Of a stretch of 64,000 nt of DNA, positions 32,800 to 44,649 are shown one piece after another. The stretch's first letter is position 1, and the number at the start of each line of letters is the position of its first letter. The translations under genes and the position numbers were made by a program. The stretch comes from Heterobilharzia americana (taxonomy: Eukaryota > Platyhelminthes > Trematoda > Strigeidida > Schistosomatidae). The notes beneath the pieces are model-generated. The model made no database searches. It had not been told where the DNA came from and saw only the letters and a list, made by a program, of their open reading frames with translations. Location: assembly GCA_944470555.2 (NCBI GenBank), contig OX104130.1:46905491-46969490 (forward strand), in the 5' to 3' direction.

Positions 32800-34330
32800 C
32801 CCATTTATCTCAAGATTTCAACGCCTGGGATTGTTCGTTGTAGATGGGTAGTGACAACGTATAGAAAGTTGGCTTCACGATATCTGAGGTCAAAGATACA
32901 GTTTTATACTGTTGGGGGTGTTACATTCACAAAAATGAACATTTTATGCTTCAATTTATTTTATGGAAAATTTGAATTAGCCTTTTCGTGCATTTTTCCG
33001 CCCCATGAGTATCGTTAGATTTTACCGCTTCTAAGAACTGTGGTTAACAGCCCACTTTTAATGTTATTTTGTTCCCCTTAAGGGGGCATTATTGTATATA
33101 AAGGCATGAGTTGTGCCCTTGGGTTGTTACCTTCATACTTCGATTAGAGTAAACTCACTTCAGTCCAATACTGTTTCCTCGCGTTAGCTGAACCAGTTGC
33201 CAAGTGTAGCATCGTTCGTCTAATAATAAGTAGATAACGCGTCCCTAATTAATCGTATCCAAGAATCTCAACAGATACCCTCCTGCAATCTTTAATATTT
33301 GTCCACTTAGCATTCAGACTGTCAACGCATATGGTTTTAAAATCTAAGATCACGTTTTAACTATTAAGGATATGGCTGCCCCAGTATCAATGAATTACAT
33401 AACTTTCGGGTCGTTTACCCGTAGTCCAGCGTACATTGTACCCTTGTTTAATGCACATACTTGCAAGTTTGATCACAAAGAAAGAAAAAACTTTGTAGTT
33501 TCTGAAGAATCTTCGTTTGTTTCTCTGTGTACGGTTTCTTTAACAATTCCCCATTCTTCTACAAACAAAACTCTTATTCCATCGACTGGAGAGCGATTAT
33601 CTGCCGCCGCATATCGTTTTTTTTGTCTCTCTCTCTCACTGACTTACCTCTGGTGCTTCCAACACAACCATGTCCATACTCGTTGACTGTTTAGTAACTT
33701 TTTCCGACTCGTTAATATCCACGGCTTAGCTGAGTTGACGAGGTGTAACTGCTGGGTGATTGTATTTGGAACACTTTTTATGAACTGAGGAACCAATAAC
33801 TGAACCTTCCACTCCTTATTCAAAGCAGAAAGCGCTCGACACAGCTCCTTGCTTAATGTTAGCACCAGTATCAACTTTGTACTCTGGAACTGCTGCATTG
33901 CTTGCTGACTCTCCTCCACCAGGCTGTCAAACTCCCCCATTAACCACCACAATTTCACAGACGATCTTACCATCCACGTTATCATACGCTAACTCCAGCC
34001 AACTCCTCCGAAATATCCAAGGACGGCCATATTCACCTTCGGGTACAGGATACCCATCAGACCTGCCAAAGCCCTCCACTCGAACACAGGGGGCTAAAAA
34101 CAATGATACCAATCGGTATTTATTAAAATATCACACCTTGCAATAAAGTCATATTAGCGAACATTCTTCTTTTTGAAATCCCAGTTTACAGTGTTCTTGT
34201 CGTCTAGAATTTTCACTAGGGGATCGTCGTTACTACTTGTGTTTTTCGACGATGCTACATATACTACTGATATATATTCTTGTAAGTAGCACTCATCACA
34301 GTATCGACTACCTTTTACTATCAAAGTGAG
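32800..34330 (-). mobile_element. Second relic of the CCHC Gypsy family
   Basis: The - strand at 33985-33725 encodes a gag capsid fragment (MQQFQSTKLILVLTLSKELC…SALNKEW…PQFIKSVPN) aligned with the gag of the 26.4-29.2 kb relic (MQQFRGTKLGIG…TLTKLLRRALNTLDEDF). A protease IDTGAAIS is readable at about 33395-33370. At 32830-32905 and 33274-33310 it matches the protease-RT linker of that relic, split by a solo LTR. The leader at 34120-34330 also matches 29000-29210. No RT part remains. Confidence 0.7.
32910..33273 (+). mobile_element. Solo LTR nested in the Gypsy relic
   Basis: 364 bp starting TGTTGGGGG and ending CTCAACA, so it has TGTTG…CAACA inverted ends. It is flanked by TATAC (32905-32909) and GATAC (33274-33278), a 5-bp target duplication with one change. 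The Gypsy sequence resumes directly on both sides when aligned to 27960-28030. Inside is a TATA box (tgtatataaagg near 33093). The orientation is inferred from this TATA. A BEL/Pao-type element is possible given the ends, but no internal region exists to prove it. Confidence 0.7.
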
Positions 34331-34386
34331 TTTATGATGAAAAAGAAAGTAGAATTGTTATACAAAGTTCATCAAATAAAAACTAC

Positions 34387-34603
34387 CTAGATATTGAGTG
34401 TTTTTAAGTGCTTCCGTGATTTTTGTACGACTAAAATTACGAAAAGTAAACATTTTCCTCATTAATTTTGACGGTGTGAATGGAATGTATTTGAATGTTT
34501 CCTCCAGATGTAAAACTACTTGAGAAGTATCATCGTTTTTGACGATCCTATTATTTGCACTGCCTACCTCTTTATGAATTCCAGATAAAGACACTTTAAG
34601 AAT
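34387..34603 (-). CDS. TBC1D24: TBC1D24-like exon: TBC C-terminus and linker
   Basis: 72 codons plus one base. The peptide starts ILKVSLSGIHKE and includes FTPSKLMRKMFTFRNFSRTK, matching the SPEKLLEKAFAIRLFSRKE part of the vertebrate protein that joins the TBC domain to the TLDc region. The acceptor is ttttattttag and the donor CTAG|gtagtt at 34386. Splicing gives NTQYLE then VNFDFD in the next exon. Confidence 0.88.
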
Positions 34604-34648
34604 CTAAAATAAAAGCAAGGAAAGGAATATTTATGATGATTATATTTG

Positions 34649-34650
<2 letters not shown>

Positions 34651-34719
<69 letters not shown>
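34651..34719. repeat. (AT)34 microsatellite
   Basis: A 69-bp AT tract 48 bp upstream (on the transcript) of the TBC1D24-like exon acceptor, followed on the + strand by a short gtgtgtatgtgtgtg tract. Confidence 0.97.
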
Positions 34720-34723
<4 letters not shown>

Positions 34724-35635
34724 GTGTGTATGTGTGTGATAATACTTCTCTTGGTTTGTACGATTTGCTTCGTTAATCTATGTTGGCAAGAAATACTTTG
34801 GTTTTCTTTCTATGATGACCTTTACATTCAAATTGAATAATTAATTGAACGTTTATTTTCAATTCTTTTTACTATGACGGGTGTGAAAACGTTTCTAGTC
34901 AGCCTGAATAGTTTCTTAATTCGAAAAGTGAGGATAGTTCAGCACAACTTAGTAGAAGAAAGTGATTGTACTGAACTGCTGAAAGATACCCTTAACATCA
35001 TGAGTACCAACAATATTTCCAGTGTGTTAGTGTAGCTGTCAATATTCAGATATCAATTCTGTACATTTCAATCCATACCTTGAATATCTTGAACACAGAC
35101 AAGCAAGAATTTTAGTCAGTGATCGGCAGCTGAATGCAACAAAAATACATATAAAGCTCATTTTGAAAAAGATCAAGAAGAGGCCGTGCGTTTCGTATCT
35201 AAAAACAATGAGAATAAATGGAACGACCGACTAGAAAGTTCGGTACATAGTGGAGTTTGTTCCTAGCAGGAAGACTTGGTGATTGCTTGTAGTACTCATT
35301 GTTAGTGTTGATTCATATACTGTACGTCCGTTGTCATATTCCCCGCACTTCCAAGCTGTAGCAGGCGGTTGTCTAAAAAGACTATTTCGTATCCTTTGAC
35401 TAGAACTTTGATCCAGTGACTAAGGCAGTTTCTTACACCATTCATTCGTTCTGGATTGTACAGCGTATGTGCACCGATGATTTCGAACTACGGTTTTCCA
35501 ACTTTCGTAACTATATGTTCGAAGTACAGTAATCCGGTGATAGTGCTCGACGTTCGCTTTCAATTTCTCACTTTTTTTGGAAACAGCAGCCATCACAAAG
35601 GCTGTTAACACGCGGCCATTTCGGAGTAGTCCAAG
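34720..35635. other. TBC1D24-like intron, nothing recognised
   Basis: AT-rich sequence without conserved frames. Small ORFs (such as 35611-35420 on -) have no recognisable domain. Confidence 0.5.
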
Positions 35636-35639
35636 AGGA

Positions 35640-37330
35640 TGATCGGGATCATGTCACGTCCAGAAATACCAAGGGAATTGGGAGGTACATTTTCATTTAC
35701 TAACTAGCCGAGATCTCGTTTGACTCTACAAGGACTGATTTCTTCGCAGAAGATTCATTGATGAAATCAGAGTTCGTAGATGATATAGTTCGGTTGGACA
35801 AACATACTAAGGAGATGCAGCCTCTCAAACACGTTAAGTGATAACTTAAGAATGTTTGAGGTGCGCTTCTCATCTCCGACTGGCGTGAACTTATATTTCA
35901 TCCAACAATAGGGAGTGGAGTGGCTGAAAGCTTTGACTTTCACTTATTTATCATCAGAAGAAACTTGAGTGCTGACAGAGTTGTGAGGGCGGTTGACACT
36001 TCCCGGCTCCCCACACCGTGGAAGGTTATTTCTTCTTAAGGTACCTGAAAGAGATTTGTGTGATCGTAGAGCTCATCGGACATCTGCTTGAGGTCTGTCA
36101 CACGCAGCCTTTTGTGCATGGTTATTTTGAACTTTTGTTGTTTTGGGGCCGGATGGTCGAAAGGAAACGACAAGTGAACCAACACCGCCGGCCCGGCAGA
36201 CCGTGGGGCAAGGTGGAGTGTTATTTTTGGGGCCGACCTTTTCTAACCCCCCCTTCCACTGAGAAGGCAGCATCAGCATGGCACTGCTGGTCATCCAAGG
36301 GAAACACCTTACTGCTGTCACACCCCATCCAGCTAGCAGCAGTACGACTTCGCCCTCAGACCCCCATCATAGTGTAGCAATTTACACTATAACGGTAACT
36401 GCTTTTCGTCTAACCACTATCCAACAGACCTTTATGGTATGGTAGGACCTCGAGGGAACAAGCGTTCCACCAGCATAGCTCGTTGGGTCATTGTGATATG
36501 CAAGCCCGACCACCACGTCAAAGTAGCAGCTGTCACTTATTTATAAAGTTGCCACACCCCTAATGCATTGATAACCAAAAAAATCTTGAGACAAACACGA
36601 AAGACCAGTTAGGTCTTATCAACCTACACCTCTTATAGAACCGGTGAGAGATCTGATCACTTACTAAGAGTTGAGTTTACTGCACAGCAGTTCGCCCTGT
36701 CCTTCTATATTTGAAACATGATCATTAAAGTTGTAAAGAATGAGAAGACTCCAAGTATTTGGCCACCGTTGACTTCACAGAAGTAATCGTGCATCATGGG
36801 ACCATCCTATTATTCTCATAGAGGTTAGGTATAAGATCGTAGTTAAAAGGTAAGGCGTTTGGTAAGGTTGTAAACGAAAAACAATTAAGGTGGCTGGGAC
36901 GTGTCACGCATGCCTAGCTACTGTCTATCCTACGTTACCTACAGCAGAGTTGGACTTAGAAAAATTTAAGGTAGACCACATTGAGAGGTGATAAAAATTT
37001 GTAACTAAATCATTGTCGAGCTGATCTACATAGGAAAATGAAGGCTACCACGTTGGAGACTGAGACAACCGGAACCAAATGCTGGAGACTAGGTGATGTG
37101 GCTCAGCAACGATCTTGGTGAGGCAGATGCATTCACGCTTACCTTTATCTTAATCATTAGATGACATTTCGATATTTACTTTAATCCCTATTCTTTTTTC
37201 ATAGATTTTTAAAACCTCTGGTTACAGTATTGACACTTTTTGTGTACCCTGGAATTTAATGTGAAGTGTGACAACTCAGATCATTATGCAATGATTTCAA
37301 GTCTTAAGTTGACAACCTCTGCCTTTCTGG
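35640..37330 (+). mobile_element. RTE-like element family 2 relic, split by repeat R
   Basis: Family-2 pieces lie before 35989 (a FVDDIVRL-like palm near 35775-35800, MQPL, LRMFEVRFSSPT near 35850) and after about 36720 (EMRRLQVFGHR, QLRWLGRVTHA near 36880, ETETTGTKCWRLGDVAQQRSW near 37055-37125). The palm YADD has become FVDD. Repeat R sits between them, so R inserted later or replaced the middle. Confidence 0.6.
35989..36532 (+). repeat. Dispersed repeat R, copy 2
   Basis: About 540 bp matching 5408-5931 in reverse orientation, starting gcggttgacacttccc and ending near aagtagcagctgtcac. GC-richer than its surroundings (blocks such as ccgccggcccggcagaccg). The open frame 36018-36377 is not kept in the other copy. 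Confidence 0.65.
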
Positions 37331-37339
37331 TACCAAGTC

Positions 37340-37870
37340 AAATAAATGCTGATGCTGAACGGTTTCACTAGCTCATGGACATACTATTTCTTAATCTAAG
37401 TAATGTTGAATGCTTAAGAGGAATAAATAGTAAATGTATTTTATCGGCTATATGCAGAATTATATACTCAGCCGCAATCCATGCACTGAAATGAGATTGC
37501 AAATTTCGGTTCAAAGACAGACAATCCACTTCAAAGAAATGACTTAACCATTTGAGAGGATGAGAAAAGAAACTAAACCAAAACAAAAGGGTTTCTCATC
37601 AGTGTGAAAAATATTATCACTTTCGAAATTACCAAGTATTAGAACACAAACCATTACGTAATCATGGTAATAGAGACTAAAGTGAAATAGGACAATAATT
37701 GCAAGCAACATAAACCCTTCTGTTCACTTTAATTAAATACGTAGTTCATTTAAGATAACTTCCCGTCTGAGTGCTCAAAGCTTAAAGCAATTAACTGAGA
37801 AGAGTTCTTTCTACTAACAGTCAGTTCAATATAGAGTAATCAGCATAAGCATATTACTGTAGTATAATTC
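37340..37870. other. TBC1D24-like intron, nothing recognised
   Basis: AT-rich sequence, no supported feature. Confidence 0.45.
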
Positions 37871-37879
37871 AGTCTATGA

Positions 37880-40400
37880 TGTCTGTCCACCGAGTTCAAC
37901 TCAGAAATGGATACAGATGGACCACAATGCTATCAGTCGTCGCTGCAGAGGATCGGTGAAAGACTGCAGCTCCTTCTGGAGTACATGTTTGGATAGCGAC
38001 CGTGCGTTGGTCCGAGCGCGCATATGCCTGCGTCTCAATGGACGTAGGAAATATTTAGCAACAAAACCACTGAGTTCAGCTCGACAACCAAACACTAAAG
38101 CCGCTTTCAGTGAGAAGTTGCCTAAGCAGTTATCGGAACAGAAGACTACCACTCATCTAGAAGAAGCTTTGTGCCATCTCCAGTCTGCTGTAAAAGCAGC
38201 ACTGAAGACTGTAGCCGACTCCAAATGAGTGGCTTAAAGAGCCAATGGATATCAGCAGCTTCTTCCGAACTAATGGATGCACGTGAACGCATCCCTGCAA
38301 ACTCTGAGTACGATGAAGAGCGAGCACAACTTAAAAGTAGACTGCGAAAAAGTCTATGCAACGACCGCGAACAGTGGTGGGCAAGGAAGTCTAAAGAGAT
38401 GGAAAAGACAGTGGCGATTGGTAACAGTAGGCAGTTATTTAGACTTATTAAGGAAACTGGGGGGAAAAGGTCAACAACGGTTAGTGAGGCTATAGCGGAG
38501 GAGGACGGATCTGTGGTCCACTTGTATGGGAGACGACTGGAACGATGGGCAGAACACTTCGAGGAACAGTTTAACTGGACTCCAACCACCATTGCATTGC
38601 CCGCTATTCAGTCGGATACTGAATGGAATATTGAAACAGACCCTCCAACACTTGCAGAAGTCGAGAAAGCAGTAGGTAACTTGGAACGAGGAAGGGCGGC
38701 AGGACCAGATGGACTAACTCCTGAGGTATGCAACGATGGTGGTAAGGTAGGCGCTCTTAATCATGTTAACGGCAGTGTTAACCAGTATATGGGAGTCAAA
38801 TACGATCCTCTCCGACTGGTCTAAATCACTGATCATCTCAGTCTTCAAGAAAAGCGAGGAGTCCTCTTGTGATAACCACAGAGGAATCAGCCTGACGAGC
38901 ATAGTGTCTAAGATTCTAGGTTCCATAATTCTTCGACGCCTGAGTGGAGCTCGGGAACAGCAAGTCTGAGCAAACCAGGCAGGCCTTAGACCCGGCCACA
39001 GGTGTATTGACGAAATATTCACACTGCGCCAGGCTCTGGAACACAGGCGGGCTTACCGACGCCTGACACTAGCTGTGTTTCTTGACCTGAAGGTGACGGC
39101 ATTCGACTCCACTGATCGAGAAGTCTTATGGCAATGTCTCTCACTGATAGGCGTGACGAGTAAGTACATCATTTTATTGAAGACTCTCAACTCGAACACT
39201 TGTGGACATGGTAGAGCCTATGGTGAGATGTCCGGGTGAACTGTGCTCCTCGAGTGGTGTCCGTCAAGGGTGCCCACTATCTCCATTCTTATTCAATTTT
39301 ATCATAGGTATTCTTATGCAGGTCTCCCTCTGATCAGCTGACTACACAGAGATTGACCTAATCGCAGGAGAATTTTAGTTAGACCTAGAATACGCAGATG
39401 ACATAGTCCTGTTAGGTGAAGACACTGGCAAGATGCAGAGTTGTCTGAACACTTTGAATGGTGATTTGAGAATGTTTGGGATGCGTTTTTCACCACCCAA
39501 AAGCAAATTGTTGCTCCAGGATTGGTCTTCAACAGTGCCTCGGCTAAGAATAGTGTAGTGGTTGAGTGTGTCGACCACTTCACTTACCTGGGAAGTGGGA
39601 TCAGCCCTGCCCTGGTGGCTCAGTGGCCGACGAAATTTCTGCACGAATACAAAAGGCTTGACTGGATTTTGCCATCTCACGCCACCTGTGGCGCCACCGT
39701 GATATCCGATTGTCTACTAAGGGCCGTGTGTACTACACATCAGTCCAGTCTGTTGTGCTGTGTGGCTGTGAAGCATGGCAATTGAGGGCGAAAGACATGA
39801 GAAGGCTTCAGATGTTTGAGTACATTGTGCCTCCGAAGTATAGGCCTTATTGCGTGGTGTCACCAGGTGAATAATGCAGAAGTTAGGTGTAGAGTTGTGG
39901 GGAGAAGAGGTGAATCAGTTGACATGGTCGTGAACCTTCATCGACAAGGATGGTTGGGATACGTGTTACTTATGTCTAGTTGCCGTCTATCTCGTCACAC
40001 AATGTTGGGCGAAGTAGGTTCAGGTTGGAAAAAGGCTCGAGGTGGCCAGACTAAAACATGGCAAGAATGTATGAAGTCTTTGACTGTTGGTTTGAGTTAT
40101 GTGGGGAGATGCAGACTAGGCGGCCGGGGTTCGCGGGACAAGAGGAACCAGTGGTTGGAGACTCTGGGTGATATGGCTCAAAACCAGTCAGTGGCGCAGA
40201 TGTATACATACACTATCCTCATCTTAACGACGCTATGCTGAATCTCACCATTTTCTCATTCTTCATTTCTCTCTTTCGTACTTTATATTTCTTTTGACTG
40301 AAGTTCTTTATCTCCAACTTCCACTTCACTGCCTTTTTACTTGTTGTAATGATATGGGCTGTGGCAACTCGGACCATCACGCAGTAATGCCCCGTCCTGT
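37880..40400 (+). mobile_element. RTE-like element family 2, copy B (inactive)
   Basis: The longest family-2 copy here. It starts within the endonuclease end (DRALVRARICLRLNGRRKYL near 38000), has a 217-codon open stretch (38171-38824) leading into RT finger motifs (AAGPDGLTPEV), then RT pieces with an intact YADD at 39391-39402, and the ETLGDMAQN tail near 40165. In-frame TGA at 38967-38969 and TAG at 39376-39378 are the same as in copy A, 31,853 bp to the left. It sits in the big TBC1D24-like intron, antisense to that gene. Confidence 0.85.
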
Positions 40401-40554
40401 ATTGATTTGGAATGGACTATGATGCCTGTTTAATGATACATCATTAGTTTGACTATTGTGTACATGTCTTACCCTCCAAGATACACTATATACACAAAAA
40501 ACGTGATATTCGATAGTGATAAAACTACTGATACTATATAAACAGAGAACTTAC

Positions 40555-41124
40555 AATTAAACCAGCACGATAAAATACTTTCGGGCCTTCCAACAAAAAG
40601 CTGTCGATCAAGCAAACGAGATGGTCAAAAGGTAACTGCCAAAGTAATAAACACCAGCGTGCTAACTGGAGTTGCATAACATCCGTTTTACATATGTTGT
40701 CATTATTTTTGTTTGGTGCATAAGACAATGTTTCCTTCCGTTTTCGATTCATCCTGCGTAATAAGTTACACATATAAGCCAGCTCTTCCAATGCTAAACA
40801 GTGTTCCTTCCAGCTAGATTTTGTTTGGATCAAAACGCCCGGTTGATCTAATAAAGTCAGTATGCATTTACGAGTAACTGTTATAGGCATGTAGTGTAGA
40901 AATAATGCTGTCAACGGCCATAACTGTGGAGCATAAACTAGTTCTGGACGCTCAATGAAAATGCTGTGTAATATCATTCGCAAACACTTCCGACCTAGTG
41001 AGTTCAAGAAGAATGTAGGTAATAACATTTGGTTGGAAAATTCATAACCAGCCATAGAGGTATTATCAATAGTTGCGATATTTTCTGGTGAAATATCATT
41101 GCTCTGCATATCTGAGTCAGGAAC
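40555..41124 (-). CDS. TBC1D24: TBC1D24-like exon: TBC domain core
   Basis: 190 codons, phase 0 at both ends. It matches the central and C-terminal TBC domain: LGRKCLRMILHSIF, PQLWPLTALFLHYM, RWCLLLWQLPFDHLVCLID and FLLEGPKVFYRAGL. TBC1D24 is a Rab/Arf-linked TBC protein acting on vesicle traffic; in animals its TBC domain binds phosphoinositides and lacks the usual GAP catalytic residues. The acceptor is cttctag at 41126-41125 and the donor ATT|gtaagt at 40554-40553. Joined to the next exon it gives RAGLI-ILKV, as expected. Confidence 0.9.
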
Positions 41125-41282
41125 CTAGAAGATGAAGTATAAAACGGGCAGTACTTTATACAAGATACAAATCTAAGAGAGAAGAAAAGAATTACAGTCG
41201 ACTAAAATGATTACCCTAACAGAAACATACTATGGGTTCTAGGTTTTTCCCAGCTTCGTTCTCGTTCAAATAGCAATTTTTA

Positions 41283-41616
41283 AGATAGTATTCATCACGA
41301 ACTGACATCACCTGTAGAACCATTGAAAACCTAGGAGCACTGGACAGCTGACCTATGGGGTTAATTAGTTGGAAGTGGATGGTCATGTTGTGTCGCAAAC
41401 TGACAGAAGTATGGAACTGTAGGCCACTGAACTCTGACTCACTGACTGAGTAATTAACACACCCGCCGTGAAACCTGAATGTCTTAAGTTAGATATCTGG
41501 TAGGGTCGTGGGTACACACCGCTGAGGAGTCTCATACTAGGAACAAACAGCTGTCCACTGCTCCTAGGTTTTCAATGGTTCTACAGGTGATGTCAGTTCG
41601 TGATGAATACTACCTT
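41283..41616. repeat. Inverted repeat, 68-bp arms
   Basis: Arms at 41283-41350 and 41548-41616 are inverted copies with about two mismatches (gtagtattcatcacgaactg and its inverse), with a spacer of about 197 bp. The inner cagctgtccactgctcctag belongs to the arms. It lies in the intron just upstream of the TBC core exon and would fold in the transcript. Confidence 0.85.
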
Positions 41617-41619
41617 AGG

Positions 41620-42688
41620 AATAGAATCCACATAAAACCTGAAAGAACAATTAGCAAATATTTACAGTTCAACTTTTGTAAGAGAATAATTTAGGAAGTT
41701 AAATTGGGACCTAGATATGTTTGACAAACCAGTAGGTATAATGCATTTTTGGCAGTAGTAAAGGGTTTTGTGTTCAAGTTTCACTTTGGTTTTGGCAAAC
41801 GGGTGGTATCATAAGACCTCACACAAAACTGGCGGTCTGTTTAAAATTTGGGCTACCAAAACTTTCCCACTGTATGTTACAAAAAATTACTCCTTTTGTA
41901 TTTGTTTTAATTATCCAACTGTCAACAGATCGTCAAACGTACTCTCGCGCATTCTTACAACGTTTCCAACTTATCGTCACACACATTAACAACAAAATTG
42001 AAAAAAATATCACAGTAGATGGCAGTGGGCTCTTGAGTTCACAACAGTTCATCACATAAGTATTACAGGGATGGTTAGAAGGAACTCCAAATTTTTATGC
42101 TGGTTGAATAGCCCTCCACAACCAAACCTATAGATGCTTTTCTATTCCCCCTCCCGGTGCAACAACATACCCACAAACTAAACGACAACCAAAAAACACC
42201 TGACCGTTGTGTACTATCGCTTATCATACTGCTATTATAAACATTACCTAACTGTAGTGGTTATTTAATTTGAAAATACTGTAAAAGGAGTGCTTGTAAA
42301 TATCACACTGAGAATTTCATACTGCATTAAGAATTATTGTCTGGATTATTGTTTTGAAAAAAATAAGTGTGGCTGAGGCTAGCACGCACCTTTACAGCAT
42401 TGAATTGTATCCTTTGTTATTTAGTCATAAACATACATATATACCAATAGTAGGCAGTAGAGGGATAAAGTGTAAGTAGTACCACTAGTAAAGATGTCAA
42501 CTTCGCGAAATGAACTAGACATAGTTCACACGTAAATGTGTTTCTGAAAGCATGCTGAACGATAATTTCTCTCATAAATCATAATAAAATTAGATGCAAG
42601 ACAAAAAGAAACGACGAAAAACACTTGAAGCAAAAGAAAGTGTGTCACGCAAAAGATGAGTTTAGAATATTTACCTTAAACGACTGAC
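41620..42688 (-). other. TBC1D24-like intron, nothing recognised
   Basis: AT-rich sequence. Small frames at 41768-42059 have no domain and no conservation signal that I can see. Confidence 0.45.
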
Positions 42689-43060
42689 CTGGATGTTTAT
42701 AGAGTATCTAACCGATAAAAGTTGTGGCCACAAACTTTTACGCAAAGGATGTGAGGAAGGTAAATTAAGATTGCGAATGAGCTTTTTCAATTCAACATAT
42801 CCAGATTTACAGGTTTTGTCTATCAAGGACCTTAAAACTGTCACTTCGTTGTCATTGTAACTTGATTCACGAAGAACAGAGGACTCCACCAAATTTGTGA
42901 AAGGGCTAGAAAATTCACGAAAGCAAAATTTATTCTGTGTTAAAATATATTCAGCGGATAAAATGGAGAAATCGAGGTACGTACCAAAAGGCTTCTTATC
43001 ATAGACTGAAGGTATGTCGTTGTTTTCCCATCGGGTTAACCTCTCAACTTGAATCCTCGA
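42689..43060 (-). CDS. TBC1D24: TBC1D24-like 5'-most exon seen: N-terminal region
   Basis: 124 codons, ending CAG|gtcagt in phase 0, which joins to VPDSD of the next exon. The end part (VELKKLIRNLNLPSSHPLRKSLWPQLL) matches the start of the TBC fold in TBC1D24 ([25 protein letters not shown]). The upstream edge is a guess: the frame is open to 43102 but has no ATG, and gattgtaattttcag before 43060 is a fair acceptor. A later acceptor, aacacag at 42935, is also possible. The start codon must lie in a further exon that I could not find. Confidence 0.65.
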
Positions 43061-43489
43061 CTGAAAATTACAATCTAGAAAGCTATAAAACGCTGGGAAT
43101 GTTTACGGCCATAAGTTGATGGTAAAAGTCGACACCTAGTTCACTCCATTAGGGTACTGAGGAAAATGTAGTTTGGAATCTATATTTTGCAAACTGCCCA
43201 AAATGAAAAAGTAGATTCGCAAAACTCATTAAGCGTAAGGTATTCTCTCACACCCTTTCACTCTCGTTAAGAACCTCACGATAATCGTAAAAGATTTCGC
43301 CAACAACTACTATGTGATATGTTATCATACGAGAAAGAGAGGGCTTAATCCATTTTGCTGACATCAAACGCTACGGCTAGTACCTTCTAAAATGATAATA
43401 TACATGATATTACATTAGCAGGTCATCACATCATTCCCTACTGAAAATAAAGTGTTTTCAGGAATATGTATCATGAATGGTCATTATCT

Positions 43490-44640
43490 TCAGTATTATT
43501 TATTATATTATTTGTCTTTTGGGTTCCTAGTGGAACACAGGGCTTCAGTAGCACGTATCCATTCCACTCTGTTCTCTGCAGTCTTTTGAAGCTGGTTCCG
43601 CGGCTGCCCAGAAGCTTTTATTTATTCCTCACACCAACTCCTCCATGTTACCCTCGGACGCTTAACTCGTCGTTTCCCATCTGGGTTCCACCCAACGGCC
43701 TGGCCTGGCGCGTGATGTCCCCAGATGGTCTTCTCAGTGTATGCTTAGTCCAATCTATCTCCACTTCCTTCTGCATATTTCTTGAGCGATAGGTCCTCGG
43801 TTGGTTCGTTCCCATAGTTCCTTGTTGCTTATTCTTTCTGGCCATCTGATCTTCAGTATCGAGCGAGTGGAGGCGGTAGCTGTTGATGATTGTTTGCAGT
43901 TTTTTGGAAGTGCTTTTCGTGACGCACCAAGTTTCTGAACCACATAGAAATACTGACTTAACTGACATTAGTGTTGAAAATCCGGATCTTGCTCTTTATG
44001 CTGAGTGCAGTGGAGTGCAGTACATCTCCACACTGATTTCAGGTTAATGAAGGCCTGTCTTGCTTTTCCAATCCTGGTTTTGACATCTTCATCTGTGCTG
44101 CCGCCGCTTGTAGTTGAAACGAGGCTGTCTAGGTAGGTAGGTGAAAGAGACCGCTCGTTTTAGATTTCTCCCGTTGATGGTGATTGGTTCTCGTTGTTGT
44201 TGGTTCGGTATCTTCATCATCTCTGTCCTTTCTACATTGATCTGAAGTTCGCTGCCTCTTTTACCAACCTTTTGGTTTACGCCTGTAGATCTTCAAGTTT
44301 GGGCGATACCAGACATAAACCATCATCGGCGAAACCCAAATCTTCTAGGGTCTTTTCATCGATCAAACAGTGTATGCCCCTCTCCTCGCTCCTCATAGTT
44401 TGTCGCATGATCCAGTCCAGTAGACCACAATCAGGAAGATCATCAGTGATAGTAGGTAACCTTGTCTTACTCCTATGTTTACTGCAAAGGCATCGCTGGA
44501 CTTTCCATTGTGAATCACTTGGCATGTAGCGTCGTGATATAGCTGTTGAGTGAGGTTGATAAAGGTTTGTGGCACTCTGTAGTGTCGAAGCAGTTTCCAA
44601 ATTACTTGCATTTTAAAGAAATCTAAAATGGGATATAACT
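43490..44640 (-). mobile_element. RTE-like element family 1, 3' half
   Basis: Nearly parallel to 854-1960: RT piece with VIWKLLRHYRVPQTFINLTQQLYHD and VRQGYLLS (44647-44393), palm DLGFADD (about 44335-44315), and the basic C-terminal tail (43968-43648). The frame is broken. The 3' end runs into TTA-rich sequence at 43490, as in the first copy. The 5' half is missing (5' truncation). Confidence 0.8.
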
Positions 44641-44649
44641 GTTGCACAA

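Larger units (their letters stand above)
32297..34386 (-). other. TBC1D24-like last intron with nested repeats
   Basis: A 2.1-kb intron with donor GT at 34386-34385 and acceptor AG at 32298-32297. It holds a hairpin repeat close to the acceptor and a Gypsy relic with a solo LTR nested in it. The phase (1 to 2) agrees on both sides, giving one Glu codon. Confidence 0.85.

Noticed and set aside
33372..33686. Open frame of 104 codons on +
   Set aside because: Antisense to the Gypsy protease and gag relic; no independent support.
36018..36377. Open frame of 119 codons in repeat R
   Set aside because: Not conserved in the second copy at 5408-5931, so not coding.
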